A stretch of DNA of 64,000 nt from Micromonospora rhizosphaerae (GCF_900091465.1 NZ_FMHV01000002.1:6076001-6140000); one strand, 5' to 3'; shown: positions 44,430 to 52,886, counted from the stretch's first letter. Notes: generated by a model not told the origin, from the sequence alone. Made by a program: numbers and translations.

Positions 44430-45257
44430 TCAGAGGGCGAAGCAGTTGGGGCGGATGGCCGCGTCGGTGAGCGCCTGCCGGACCACCGTGTAGGTGGTGC
44501 CGTCGAGGATGAGGCCGAGGTGGCCGACCACCCGCAGCGGGCACCAAGCCTGGATGAGCACGTTGGTGGCGCCGTCGCTGAGCGCGGCGTTGCCGACCGG
44601 CCGGACCAGCTCGTCCTGCCAGGTCCGGACGGTGGTCCAGCGCACCGCGCCCGGGGTGTCGTCACCGCCGTTGAGGGCGGTGAGCAGGTCGGAGCCGATC
44701 GACATCTGCTGGCACGCGACGACGCCGGCGCAACTGCCGAGCCCGACGAAATTCAGGATGTTGGCGACGTAGGTGCCCTGTTGCGGGCTGCCCAGGCTGA
44801 TGTAGCGGTCGACGACGTCGGCGCCGCCGAGGAACTTGACGTACCAGCGGGAGACCAGGCCGCCCTCGGAGTGGGTGACCAGGTCCACCCTGGCCGCGCC
44901 GGTGGCGGCCCGCACCTGGTCCACATAGGACGACAGGGCGCGGGCGGACTCCCGGATGTCGCCGAAGCCGAGGTCGGGGAGCTGGTAGATCGAGACCCGG
45001 AAGCCGTCGGCGCGCAGCCGGGCGGCGATCGGTTCGTACGCGATGGAGACACCGATCAGCCCGCCGACCACGATGACGGGGTTGGCGTCGGCGGCGACGG
45101 CTATGGCCTCGACGTCCGTGCCGCCGGTCGCGGCGCTGCCGTCGGTGCTGGGGGTTGCGGCGGAGCTGGCGGCTGCGGGGGTGGCTACGGCGGCGGTGGC
45201 GGGGACGAGCAGGGCGGCGGTGGCGGCGGTGGCGGCAAGGATCGTTCGGAGCAGCAT
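44430..45257 (-). CDS. Secreted lipase/esterase (lipase class 2 type)
   Basis: A 275-residue alpha/beta hydrolase with a Sec signal peptide (LAATAATAALLVPATAAVA, cleavage near residue 25-30). The nucleophile elbow is THSEGG with Ser130, one residue short of the canonical GxSxG because Thr replaces the first Gly, as in lipase class 2. The segment SLGSPQQGTYVANI and the late His in VVGHLGLILD complete the pattern. Two to three Cys (CAGVVAC, AWC, NCF) suggest disulfides. The upstream gap of 413 nt (45258-45670) carries a striking 46-nt dyad and no gene. Confidence 0.85.
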   Translation of the reverse strand: MLLRTILAATAATAALLVPATAAVATPAAASSAATPSTDGSAATGGTDVEAIAVAADANPVIVVGGLIGVSIAYEPIAARLRADGFRVSIYQLPDLGFGDIRESARALSSYVDQVRAATGAARVDLVTHSEGGLVSRWYVKFLGGADVVDRYISLGSPQQGTYVANILNFVGLGSCAGVVACQQMSIGSDLLTALNGGDDTPGAVRWTTVRTWQDELVRPVGNAALSDGATNVLIQAWCPLRVVGHLGLILDGTTYTVVRQALTDAAIRPNCFAL

Positions 45258-45528
45258 GGCTGCACCTCCGATGGGAGGTACCCGGAGAGCCGGGGGGACG
45301 GGTGAGGGTCCGATCGATCGTGGGACGATGATGCGCGTCGCAATTCACACGCGTCAATGGCAAGTTACGGGCCGGTAACCCGTTGTCGCACGAGAAGTAA
45401 AAACCGGCGATTCAGGCCCGGCTCTCCGCGCAGTGGACGGCGGCTGAACGGGAGCGAGTCGTGCAGCGGTTTGGTCCCGACCGCGGCGGATACGGACCGT
45501 GACGCTCGCGCCGACCACGACTTCGATG

Positions 45529-45574
45529 AGCGATATGACTCCGAGGCATAACTATGACCGAGAGTCATATCGCT
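45529..45574. repeat. 46-nt dyad with 13-bp perfect arms
   Basis: AGCGATATGACTC (45529-45541) and GAGTCATATCGCT (45562-45574) are perfect inverted copies. Their 20-nt spacer contains a smaller centred dyad, CATA-AC-TATG (45547-45556). A further GAGTCAT lies at 45583-45589. The block is much more AT-rich than its surroundings. It lies upstream of the lipase gene and downstream of the TetR gene and looks like a multi-site operator or a mobile-element relic. Confidence 0.7.
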
Positions 45575-45670
45575 GTCTGCGTGAGTCATCCTCCCCGTGT
45601 TTCCAACAGTCGCCTGGCCGAGCTTCCTCGCCTCGGGCACGAGCGCGCCGACTCGGGGGGCGCGCCGTGG

Positions 45671-46246
45671 TCAGCGCGCCGCGGTCGGGTACCGCAGGCC
45701 GTCGAGGGCGAAGACGAGCACCCGGTCCCGCTGCCCCGGCTCGGTGAACTGGGCGGTGGTGATGCCGCTGAGCAGCCGCAACACGTCGTCGAACGTGGCG
45801 TCCGGGCGGGCCACCCCGGCCGCCTGCGCCCGGCGCAGCATCGGCTCGCCGGCGGCGTAGATCGCCGTCCGGCAGCCCCGGAACACCTCCGAGTCGACCA
45901 GTTCCTCGGCGAGCGCCCGCTTGGTGGCGACGTACGCGACGAACCGGTTGATCCAGGCGACGAAGGCGTCCCACGGGGGCAGGTCCGCCAACTCGGCGGC
46001 GGAGCGGCAGAGCGCCTCCACCTCGTCGACATACACCGCTTCGAGCAGTTCCCGGCGGGTGGGGAAATGCCGGTAGAGGGTCCCGATGCCCACCCGGGCT
46101 CGCCGGGCGATGTCCTCCAGGGAAGCCGACGTCCCGCGCTCGCCGAACGCCTCCCGGGCCGCCGCGACCAACGCCTCGTAGTTGCGCCGGGCATCGGCCC
46201 GTTTGGGCCGTCGCGCGAAGATCTCGGGCACGCCAACGCTGGCCAT
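45671..46246 (-). CDS. TetR-family transcriptional regulator
   Basis: A 191-residue regulator whose N-terminal HTH reads ALVAAAREAFGERGTSASLEDIARRARVGIGTLYRHFPTRRELLEAVY. The C-terminal ligand domain fits the TetR_C_33-like group (YVATKRALAEELVD). It is divergent from an MFS exporter gene, and three palindromes sit in both promoters, so it should repress itself and the exporter. The ATG at 46246 or a GTG at 46258 could start it; spacing to AGGAGG is unusual for either. Confidence 0.92.
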   Translation of the reverse strand: MASVGVPEIFARRPKRADARRNYEALVAAAREAFGERGTSASLEDIARRARVGIGTLYRHFPTRRELLEAVYVDEVEALCRSAAELADLPPWDAFVAWINRFVAYVATKRALAEELVDSEVFRGCRTAIYAAGEPMLRRAQAAGVARPDATFDDVLRLLSGITTAQFTEPGQRDRVLVFALDGLRYPTAAR

Positions 46247-46268
46247 GACGCGCGTCACCCCTCCTCGC

Positions 46269-46345
46269 TTGCATCCGGAGGCAATCCTCCGCTACCTTTT
46301 GTGGAGGCACCCCTCCGGATAGTTCCGGAGCCGTGCCTCCGGAAA
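46269..46345. promoter_or_regulatory. Divergent promoters with three tandem TetR operators
   Basis: Three 16-nt palindromes with consensus CGGAGGC-NN-(G)CCTCCG lie at 46276-46291, 46302-46317 and 46326-46341, centres 26 and 24 bp apart. The first fills the 17-nt spacer between TTGCAT (46269-46274) and CTACCT (46292-46297) of the exporter promoter. The third sits between a minus-strand TTTCCG (46345-46340) and TATCCG (46321-46316) of the tetR promoter. Confidence 0.75.
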
Positions 46346-46462
46346 GCTTACCCGGTCCCCGCTCGGATCCACCCGAGCGTGACGGCGGCCGGATCCGGCC
46401 CGACGACGGGAGAGTCCCCGTCGCCACCTTCTCTTCCGACAGCGATCACGGGAGGCCCTTTC

Positions 46463-47929
46463 GTGGCACTCACGCTCCGGCGCGGCTCGCGTCGGCTGAC
46501 CTTCTCCGTCCTCTCGGCCGGTGCCGGGTTCTTCGCGATGCTCCAGTCGCTGATCACCCCGGTGCTGCCGACCATCCAGCACGACCTGCACACCTCACAG
46601 AACACGGTGACCTGGGTGCTCACCGCGTACCTGCTCTCCGCATCGATCTTCACGCCGATCCTCGGTCGGGTCGGCGACATGGTCGGCAAGGGGCGAATGC
46701 TGGTCGTCTCGCTCGCCGCGCTCGCGCTCGGCTGCCTGCTGGCCGCCGTCGCGCCGACCATCGGCGTGCTCATCGCCGCCCGGGTCGTCCAGGGCATCGG
46801 CGGCGCCGTCTTCCCACTCTCCTTCGGCATCATCCGCGACGAGTTCCCCGTCGCGCGGGTGACCTCGGCCGTCGGTGCCATGTCCGCCATCGTCGCCGCC
46901 GGCGGTGGCCTGGGCGTCGTGCTGGCCGGCCCGATCGTCGCCACGCTCGACTACCGCTGGCTGTTCTGGATCCCGATGGTCGTCGTCGGGCTCACCGCCC
47001 TCGCCGCGCATCTGTTCGTACCCGAGTCGCCGGTCCGCAGCCCCGGCCGGATCGACTGGCGGGCCACCGTCCTGCTCTCCGGCTGGCTGGTCGCGTTGCT
47101 GCTGCCGATCAGCAAGGGCACGGACTGGGGCTGGACCTCGGGCCGGGTGCTCGGCCTGCTGGCGCTCGCAGTGGTGCTGCTGACCGGCTGGCTGGTCGCC
47201 GAGATCCGCTCCACCAACCCGCTGATCGACATGCGGATGATGCGCCTGCCCGGGGTCTGGACGACAAATCTGGTCGCCCTGCTCTACGGCGCGTCAATGT
47301 TCTCCGTCTACGCGTTCCTGCCGCAGTTCGTGCAGACCCCGACCGTCGCCGGTTACGGCTTCGGCGCCAGCATCACCCAGGCGGGGCTGCTGATGCTGCC
47401 GATGCTGATGGCCATGTTCGTCGCCGGCATCCTCGCCGGCCGGCTGGAGTCACGGTTCAGCGCCAAGGCGCAGCTCGCCACCGGCGCGGCCTTCAACGTG
47501 CTCGCCTCCGCGATGCTCACGGTCGCGCACGACACCCGCTGGGAGATCGGGGTCGCCGGTGGTCTCGTCGGCCTCGGCATCGGGCTGGCGTTCGCGTCGA
47601 TGGCCAATCTGATCGTGAGCAACGTCCCGGCCCGGCAGACCGGCGTGGCGACGGGGATGAACGCCAACATCCGAACCATCGGCGGTGCGATCGGCGCGGC
47701 GGTGGTGAGCGGTGTGATCACCGCCCACCCGCAGGCCGGCGGGCTGCCCCGGGAGGCCGGCTTCACCCTGGGCTTCCTGGTCCTCACGGGACTGTCCCTC
47801 GCCGCCATGGTGGCGGCGCTGGCCGTCCCGTCCGGCCGCCGGGCGGCGGCCCACCACCGGGCTCCGGCCCCGGTCGCCGCCGAGCGGTCGGAGGCACCCG
47901 ACCTGGTCCCGGCCGCCGCCGGGCGCTGA
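46463..47929 (+). CDS. MFS drug exporter (DHA2-like)
   Basis: A 488-residue proton-driven exporter with about 14 hydrophobic segments. The motif A region reads GRVGDMVGKGRM, and motif C-like VQGIGGAVFPLSFGIIRDEFP follows in segment 4-5. It is related to EmrB/QacA-type multidrug exporters. The GTG at 46463 has GGGAGG about 7 nt upstream; the frame is open far upstream but without MFS character. The divergent TetR gene and shared operators predict induction by an exported compound. Confidence 0.92.
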   Translation: MALTLRRGSRRLTFSVLSAGAGFFAMLQSLITPVLPTIQHDLHTSQNTVTWVLTAYLLSASIFTPILGRVGDMVGKGRMLVVSLAALALGCLLAAVAPTIGVLIAARVVQGIGGAVFPLSFGIIRDEFPVARVTSAVGAMSAIVAAGGGLGVVLAGPIVATLDYRWLFWIPMVVVGLTALAAHLFVPESPVRSPGRIDWRATVLLSGWLVALLLPISKGTDWGWTSGRVLGLLALAVVLLTGWLVAEIRSTNPLIDMRMMRLPGVWTTNLVALLYGASMFSVYAFLPQFVQTPTVAGYGFGASITQAGLLMLPMLMAMFVAGILAGRLESRFSAKAQLATGAAFNVLASAMLTVAHDTRWEIGVAGGLVGLGIGLAFASMANLIVSNVPARQTGVATGMNANIRTIGGAIGAAVVSGVITAHPQAGGLPREAGFTLGFLVLTGLSLAAMVAALAVPSGRRAAAHHRAPAPVAAERSEAPDLVPAAAGR

Positions 47930-47939
47930 GTAGACGAGT

Positions 47940-47976
47940 CCGCGGCCCTGCCCGAAACCAGCGGGTGGGGCCGCGG
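47940..47976 (+). terminator. Terminator of the MFS gene
   Basis: CCGCGGCCC (47940-47948) pairs with GGGCCGCGG (47968-47976), with inner CCCG/CGGG extending the stem. It begins 11 nt after the MFS stop. Confidence 0.75.
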
Positions 47977-48064
47977 CGCTACCCGCGTACGGGGCCCGGA
48001 CCCTGCCCTGCGGCAGGTTTGCGCCCGAGGTCGGCGGGGAGGCGGTAGGCGCGGACCGGCCGTC

Positions 48065-48082
48065 GCGAAACCAGCGTTTCGC
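48065..48082 (+). promoter_or_regulatory. Small hairpin upstream of the ice-binding-like gene
   Basis: GCGAAAC-CAGC-GTTTCGC, a 7-bp perfect stem, lies 36 nt before the ATG at 48118. The element CGAAACCAGCG also occurs in the MFS terminator loop at 47952-47962. Its role is unknown; operator or RNA leader hairpin are both possible. Confidence 0.35.
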
Positions 48083-48117
48083 GTTGCCACCACCGTCACA
48101 GCGAACGGATACCAGCC

Positions 48118-49227
48118 ATGACTAGAGACTTCGCTCGTACCGCCGGCGAGGGTCTTCGCCTTGCCCGGTCGGCCTTCTTCGGGTCAAGCCTGGTGCTCGC
48201 CGGGTTGGCCCCCGCCCTCTCCACGGCCCAGGTGGAGGTGGACGCCCCGGTCGACCTCGCGACGGCCGCCTCCTACGCCGTGCTCGCCGACGGTTCCATC
48301 ACCAACAGCGGAAGCTCCGTCATCAACGGGGACGTGGGGGTACACCCGGGCACGGAGGTGTCGGGATTCCCACCGGGAACCATCAGCGGCCAGCTCCACG
48401 CCGGTGACGCCGCGGCGGAACGGGCACAGTCCGACCTGACGGCCGCGTACAACGATGCCGCCGGACGAACCTCGAGCCGGACCATCGGCCCTCAGCTCGC
48501 CGGACAAACCCTCGCCCCTGGCGTATACAAGGCCGCGGAGAACGCGGACCTCGACGGAACGCTCACCCTGGACGCCCAGGGCAACTCCAGCGCCGTCTTC
48601 ATCTTCCAACTGGGCTCCGGTCTGACCACCGCGCAGAACAGCAACGTACGGGTGATCAACTCGCCGCGACCCGCCTGCAGCGTCTTCTGGACGGTCGGCG
48701 ACTCCGCCACCCTGGGCAGCAACACGTCCTTCGTCGGCCGGATCATGGCCGTCAGCGGGATCACGCTCCAATCCGCCGCGAAGGTCGAGCAGGGCGGCGC
48801 CCTCAGCCGTGACGGTGCGGTCACTTTGGACACGAACGCGGTCAGCCGATCCGAATGCGCGGGGGCACCGACTCGGCCGCCGACGGCACCGGCAAGCCCG
48901 TCGCCGACAGAGAGCCCGACGACGCCGGGGCCCGCGACGCCGAGCCCGACGACGCCGGGGCCCGCGACGCCAAGCCCGACGACGCCGAGCCCGACGACGC
49001 CAGCACCGGTCCCGCCCGAAACGACGGCACCGGAGACCACGGTGCCCGCTCCCGCCGGGCCGGAGCTGACGGCGCCTCCGGCGGCCCCTCCCGGCCTGCA
49101 GGAGCCGGAGCTGCCTCCGGGTCTGCGGGAGCGGGAGCTGCCTCCGGGCTTGCAGGGGCGGGAGCTGCCTCCGGGCCTGTCTGAGCGGGGGGCGCCTCCG
49201 GCCGCGCCCGAACAGCGGGTTCCGTAG
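48118..49227 (+). CDS. Secreted DUF3494 (ice-binding-like) protein with Pro/Thr-rich tail
   Basis: A 369-residue exported protein. A Sec signal peptide spans residues 1-37 (LVLAGLAPALSTA before QVEV). Residues 43-248 match the DUF3494 ice-binding beta-solenoid: DLATAASYAVLADGSITNSG, INGDVGVHPG, TLAPGVYKAAENADLDGTLTLDAQGNSSAVFIFQLG and NTSFVGRIMAVSGITLQ. Residues 250-369 are a low-complexity linker with TTPGPATPSP repeats and three ELPPGLxxR units, and have no LPXTG. In known members the solenoid binds ice or acts as an adhesin. The tail could span the cell wall. The gene has its own terminator 40 nt downstream. Confidence 0.9.
   Translation: MTRDFARTAGEGLRLARSAFFGSSLVLAGLAPALSTAQVEVDAPVDLATAASYAVLADGSITNSGSSVINGDVGVHPGTEVSGFPPGTISGQLHAGDAAAERAQSDLTAAYNDAAGRTSSRTIGPQLAGQTLAPGVYKAAENADLDGTLTLDAQGNSSAVFIFQLGSGLTTAQNSNVRVINSPRPACSVFWTVGDSATLGSNTSFVGRIMAVSGITLQSAAKVEQGGALSRDGAVTLDTNAVSRSECAGAPTRPPTAPASPSPTESPTTPGPATPSPTTPGPATPSPTTPSPTTPAPVPPETTAPETTVPAPAGPELTAPPAAPPGLQEPELPPGLRERELPPGLQGRELPPGLSERGAPPAAPEQRVP
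48913..49002 (+). repeat. In-frame 15/30-bp tandem repeats in the DUF3494 gene
   Basis: Two exact or near-exact 30-bp units (48913-48942 and 48943-48972) are followed by two 15-bp units, all starting AGCCCGACGACGCC. They encode the SPTTPGPATP linker and are prone to slippage-driven length change. Confidence 0.8.
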
Positions 49228-49266
49228 CACGCGGCCCCACCGGGGCTGTCAACGGTCAACAGTTCT

Positions 49267-49303
49267 GACGGGAGCGGCGTCGCATGAGGACGCCGCTCCC
49301 GTC
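49267..49303. terminator. Bidirectional terminator
   Basis: A perfect 15-bp stem (GACGGGAGCGGCGTC pairing with GACGCCGCTCCCGTC) with a 7-nt loop lies between the converging DUF3494 and FtsK-like membrane protein genes. Confidence 0.82.
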
Positions 49304-49334
49304 CGCGTGCCGGCGACCGGCACGGATCGGGTGG

Positions 49335-51143
49335 TCAACGCAGGAGGCGGAACAGCAGCACGTAGGCACAGTAGAGCGACGGCGAGAGCAGCGCACAGAG
49401 CACGAAGCCGAGCGGGACGAACCTCGATGGCGGTGTGCCAGCCCCGATCACCGGTCGGCCCCAGCGCCTGAGCACCAGGTGACCCGCGAGGAACGACGCC
49501 ACCGGAACGCCGGTGCACGTCCCGGCGAGCACCGCGCCGAGGCCGATCGCCTGGAACTCGGAGGCGACCGCCAGCAGCAGCACCAGCACCGCCCCGGCCA
49601 GCGCGCAGCCCGTGTAGACCGCCACCGCCCGGGCCAGCGGCGACCAGCTCGGCAGCAGCGCGGGCCGCCGGGCGACCGCCTCCGCCCGCTGCCCCTGCCG
49701 GTCCGCCTCGTCGGCCAACTGCCGGGCCGCCGCCAGCTCAGCCGCCGGGTCGACCTCCGCCGAGCGCGGGCCAGGCAGCACCGCCGTGGCCACGATCGAC
49801 CCTCCAGGGACCACCGGCGCCGCCGACGCCACCACCGGCGCGACGGCTGACGCAACCACCGGCGCACCGGCCAGAGGCGACGGGACCGGCGCTGCGGCCG
49901 ACGCCCCCACCGGCACATCGGGCGGAGGCGACGGGACCGCCACCGGCGTTGCGGACGACGCCACCACCGGCGCAGCGGGCGGAGGCGATGGGACCGCGAC
50001 CGGCGCGGGCGGGGTGGCGCCGATGGCGCGGCTGAGCCGGTCGAGGCGCCGGCCCTGGGCGGCGAGCCGGTGGCCGAGCCGGTCGGTGGCGGCATGCACG
50101 GCCCGCTGGCGTTCCGCCTCGGCGGCGGCCTGCTCCCCGCCGCACTGCCGGGCGGACAGCTGCCGGGCCAGCGCGGCGTACTCCTCGAAAGCTGTCACCG
50201 GCCGCGGCCCGGCGGGCTCCGCCCACCGCCGCTCGGCGAGCAGGTCGGTGCGGCACACGGCGTCGGTCGGGCGGGTGGCCCCGCCGAGGCGCCGGGCGAG
50301 TTCGGTGACCGTGCGGGGCGGCGGCCCGCCGTCGAGCAGCACGGGCGCGGCCAGCCCGCTGCCGTCCGTACTGAACGGCTGCCCGGGTGGGTCGCCGACC
50401 AGCGCGTACCGCTCGTTGAGGCGCAGCTGGGTGGCGGCACCCAGCGGCGGCGACGCGTCGCCGGGCCCGGCGGGCGGGTAGCCGGCGAGCAGCACGCAAA
50501 CCGCCGCGGCCGAGCCGGCGTGGGTGAGCGCGGCGAGCCGGGCCAGCTCCCGGGGCGGCAGCGCGGACGCCGCGACGAGCAGCAGCAGCTCCTGGTCGTC
50601 CCGGTCGGCATGCCGCTCCGCCTCGTCGAGCAGGGTGGCAACCTCGGCGGCGGTGGTGGCCGGCGGCGCGAGCACGCCGGCGTCGAGCAGCGGGCGCAGC
50701 GGCAGGAAGGCCGCCCCGAAGGCCATCGTGTCGATCCCGGCGACCCGGACCGCGCCGGCCGGGGCGGTGGCGAGCAGCCGCAGGACCACCGACCGCAGCA
50801 GCTCACCGACCCGGGGGTCCCGGGCGTCGGCGTCCACCGCGAGGTGGGTGCCGCCGGCCAGCGGCAGCAGCACCGGAAAGCCACCGTCCAGTGTGGTCGC
50901 CTCGCCGATGCGTACCGGCACGGGTGCGGCGGTGACGCCGGCGGCGCCGGCCGCCGGGGCGGCGAGGTCGGCGGCCAAGCGAGCAAGGTCGGCGCCGAGG
51001 CGGGCGAGGTCGGCGACCATTTCGGCGTCGCTCGGGGCGGGCGGTCCGGCGGCGGCGAGCGCCCGGCGGGCGTTCTCCCACCGCGCGACGGCCTGCCGGT
51101 GCGCGGCGACCACCTCTGCGTACGCCGTCGCGAGCCTGCCCAC
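49335..51143 (-). CDS. Membrane protein with a degenerate FtsK-like N-terminal region
   Basis: A 602-residue protein. Residues 1-60 form Ala-rich helices. Residues about 75-330 (LLPLAGGTHLAVDADARDPRVGELLRSVVLRLLA, then LLLLVAASALPPRELARLAAL) resemble the region that precedes the motor in some actinomycete FtsK/SpoIIIE-like ATPases. However, no Walker A or B is present and no motor domain follows. Residues 335-375 are coiled-coil-like, and 390-460 are a Pro/Ala/Val-rich repeat (PVAVPSPPP). Three membrane segments lie at about 505-526, 532-555 and 575-600. The GTG at 51143 has GAGGGGG 5 nt upstream. Function is unknown; the family comparison is from memory. Confidence 0.72.
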   Translation of the reverse strand: MGRLATAYAEVVAAHRQAVARWENARRALAAAGPPAPSDAEMVADLARLGADLARLAADLAAPAAGAAGVTAAPVPVRIGEATTLDGGFPVLLPLAGGTHLAVDADARDPRVGELLRSVVLRLLATAPAGAVRVAGIDTMAFGAAFLPLRPLLDAGVLAPPATTAAEVATLLDEAERHADRDDQELLLLVAASALPPRELARLAALTHAGSAAAVCVLLAGYPPAGPGDASPPLGAATQLRLNERYALVGDPPGQPFSTDGSGLAAPVLLDGGPPPRTVTELARRLGGATRPTDAVCRTDLLAERRWAEPAGPRPVTAFEEYAALARQLSARQCGGEQAAAEAERQRAVHAATDRLGHRLAAQGRRLDRLSRAIGATPPAPVAVPSPPPAAPVVASSATPVAVPSPPPDVPVGASAAAPVPSPLAGAPVVASAVAPVVASAAPVVPGGSIVATAVLPGPRSAEVDPAAELAAARQLADEADRQGQRAEAVARRPALLPSWSPLARAVAVYTGCALAGAVLVLLLAVASEFQAIGLGAVLAGTCTGVPVASFLAGHLVLRRWGRPVIGAGTPPSRFVPLGFVLCALLSPSLYCAYVLLFRLLR

Positions 51144-51173
51144 GCTGCCCCCTCGACCCCGCCACGGTCCGAT

Positions 51174-51187
51174 TTAGGGAACCCTAA
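51174..51187. promoter_or_regulatory. Palindrome in the divergent promoter region
   Basis: TTAGGG-AA-CCCTAA, 6-bp arms, lies 31 nt before the GTG of the FtsK-like membrane protein gene, within the 192-nt gap shared with the phoX-like gene. It is an operator candidate for one or both genes. Confidence 0.45.
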
Positions 51188-51335
51188 CGGACCCGCAGCG
51201 ACCCGGCACGGTACGCGAACGCATCGAGGATTGGCCCAGTGTTCACCTCGCGGCCCCCGGCTGCGTCGGCACCGTTCCACCCGCCCGGCTTGCCTGCTAA
51301 GCGGAAACACGCAGTGTGAACAGGAAGGCGACGAC

Positions 51336-52751
51336 GTGACCTCCTCACCTATCTCCCGCCGGGCCGTGCTGCGCGGCGGCGCGGCCGGCGGCCTCGGCAT
51401 CGTGGTGGCCGGCAACCTGGAAGCGATCGCGGGACCGGTAGCGGCGCGGGCGGCCACCCGTCCGGCGGTCGGCTACGGCGAGCTGGTGCCGGACCCGGCC
51501 GGTCTGCTGGCCCTGCCGCCCGGCTTCTCGTACACGATCGTGGCGCAGGCCGGCGTGACCCTGCTGGAGTCCGGGCAGCCGACGCCGAGCGACGCCGACG
51601 GCACCGGCTGCTTCCTCGGCCGTGAGGGTTCGGTGCTGGTCAACAACCACGAGATCGGCGGCGCCGAGCCCTTCCCGGTGCCCCCGCTGGCCGGCCTCAC
51701 CTACGACCCGGGCGCCGGCGGTGGCACCACCACCATCGAGGTGGACGGCGACGGCAAGCGGATCCGCGAGTATGTCAGCGTGGCCGGGACGCACAACAAC
51801 TGCGCTGGCGGCATCACCCCGTGGGGCACCTGGCTGACCTGCGAGGAGACCGAGCAGCGGGCCGGCGTGAAGTACCTCAAGGACCACGGCTACGTCTTCG
51901 AGGTCGACCCGCACGACCGGTCGGCCAACGAGAACCCGGTCCCGCTGAAGTTCCTCGGCCGCTACTCGCATGAGGCGGTGGCCGTCGACCCGTACACCCA
52001 TTCGATCTTCCTGACCGAGGACGCCGGCGGGCCGAACGGGCTCTACTTCCGCTGGACGCCGCCAGCGGGCTTCCGCGGCGGCAAGGGCGCGCTGCGGGCG
52101 CTGGCCCAGCGGCCCGACGGCGGCACCGCCGGCAGCCTCCAGGCGATGAGCTGCTACCTGGGCAGCCAGCACATCGCCGACCTGTCCGAGGCGACCGCGC
52201 CGGGGACCCGGTACCGGGTGGAGTGGGTCGACGTGCCGGACCGGGACGCGAAGACGGTCTCGGTGCGCAAGCAGTTCACCGACGAGCAGGTGACCCGCAG
52301 CCGCAAGCTGGAGGGCGCCTGGTGGGCCGACGGCGGCGCCTACTTCGTGGCCAGCTTCGCCCGGCACGACGACGGCAGCGTCAACGAGCACGACGGGCAG
52401 GTGTGGTTCTACGACCCGCGCACCGAGACCGTCACGCTGAAGACCATCTTCGGGGTGAACCAGGACCCGGACGCGGACGCCGGCAACTTCGACGGCCCGG
52501 ACAACATCACCGTCTCGCCGTACGGCGGGGTGATCCTGGCCGAGGACGGCGAGGGCGTGTCGCACCTGGTCGGGGTGACCGCGGAGGGCAAGGCGTACCC
52601 GCTGGCCCGCAACGAGCTCAACGACAGCGAGTTCACCGGCCCGACCTTCAGCGCGGACGGGAAGATCCTCTTCGCCAACATCCAGTCCCCCGGCTACGTC
52701 TTCGCGATCACCGGCCCGTGGGGCCGGCCGAGCAACGCCGACGTGGCCTGA
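51336..52751 (+). CDS. Tat-exported PhoX/DUF839-family phosphatase
   Basis: A 471-residue protein of the PhoX alkaline phosphatase family. The N-terminus SPISRRAVLRGGAAGGLGIVV is a twin-arginine signal. Mature-protein landmarks are VLVNNHEIGGAEPF, THNNCAGGITPWGTWLTCEE with the Glu ligands, and GRYSHEAVAVDP. Later come DGPDNITVSPYGGVILAEDG and LFANIQSPGYVFAI. PhoX enzymes bind Ca2+ and Fe3+ and release phosphate from organic esters outside the cell. The GTG at 51336 follows AGGAAGG by 8 nt. A single GTTCACC at 51241 is not enough to claim a PHO box. Confidence 0.88.
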   Translation: MTSSPISRRAVLRGGAAGGLGIVVAGNLEAIAGPVAARAATRPAVGYGELVPDPAGLLALPPGFSYTIVAQAGVTLLESGQPTPSDADGTGCFLGREGSVLVNNHEIGGAEPFPVPPLAGLTYDPGAGGGTTTIEVDGDGKRIREYVSVAGTHNNCAGGITPWGTWLTCEETEQRAGVKYLKDHGYVFEVDPHDRSANENPVPLKFLGRYSHEAVAVDPYTHSIFLTEDAGGPNGLYFRWTPPAGFRGGKGALRALAQRPDGGTAGSLQAMSCYLGSQHIADLSEATAPGTRYRVEWVDVPDRDAKTVSVRKQFTDEQVTRSRKLEGAWWADGGAYFVASFARHDDGSVNEHDGQVWFYDPRTETVTLKTIFGVNQDPDADAGNFDGPDNITVSPYGGVILAEDGEGVSHLVGVTAEGKAYPLARNELNDSEFTGPTFSADGKILFANIQSPGYVFAITGPWGRPSNADVA

Positions 52752-52764
52752 GGCCGACCCGTCT

Positions 52765-52801
52765 GACGGCCGGCGGCCCCTCGACGGGGCCGCCGGCCGT
52801 C
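52765..52801. terminator. Bidirectional terminator
   Basis: A perfect 16-bp stem (GACGGCCGGCGGCCCC with its exact complement) with a 5-nt loop lies just after the phoX-like stop and before the converging MFS gene. Confidence 0.85.
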
Positions 52802-52886
52802 CGGTGGTCAGGCGGGGCGGCACCCGCCCCTGGCCCGGGCACGGACACCTGCGCTTGTCCTGCACCGGTCGGACCGGGGGCCCGCG

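Noticed and set aside
48913..49002. CRISPR-like spacing of short repeats
   Set aside because: The repeats are contiguous, in frame and encode a Pro/Thr linker; there are no spacers.
51241..51281. PHO box for PhoP upstream of the phoX-like gene
   Set aside because: One GTTCACC at 51241 and a looser GTTCCACC 33 nt later do not have the 11-nt direct repeat spacing.
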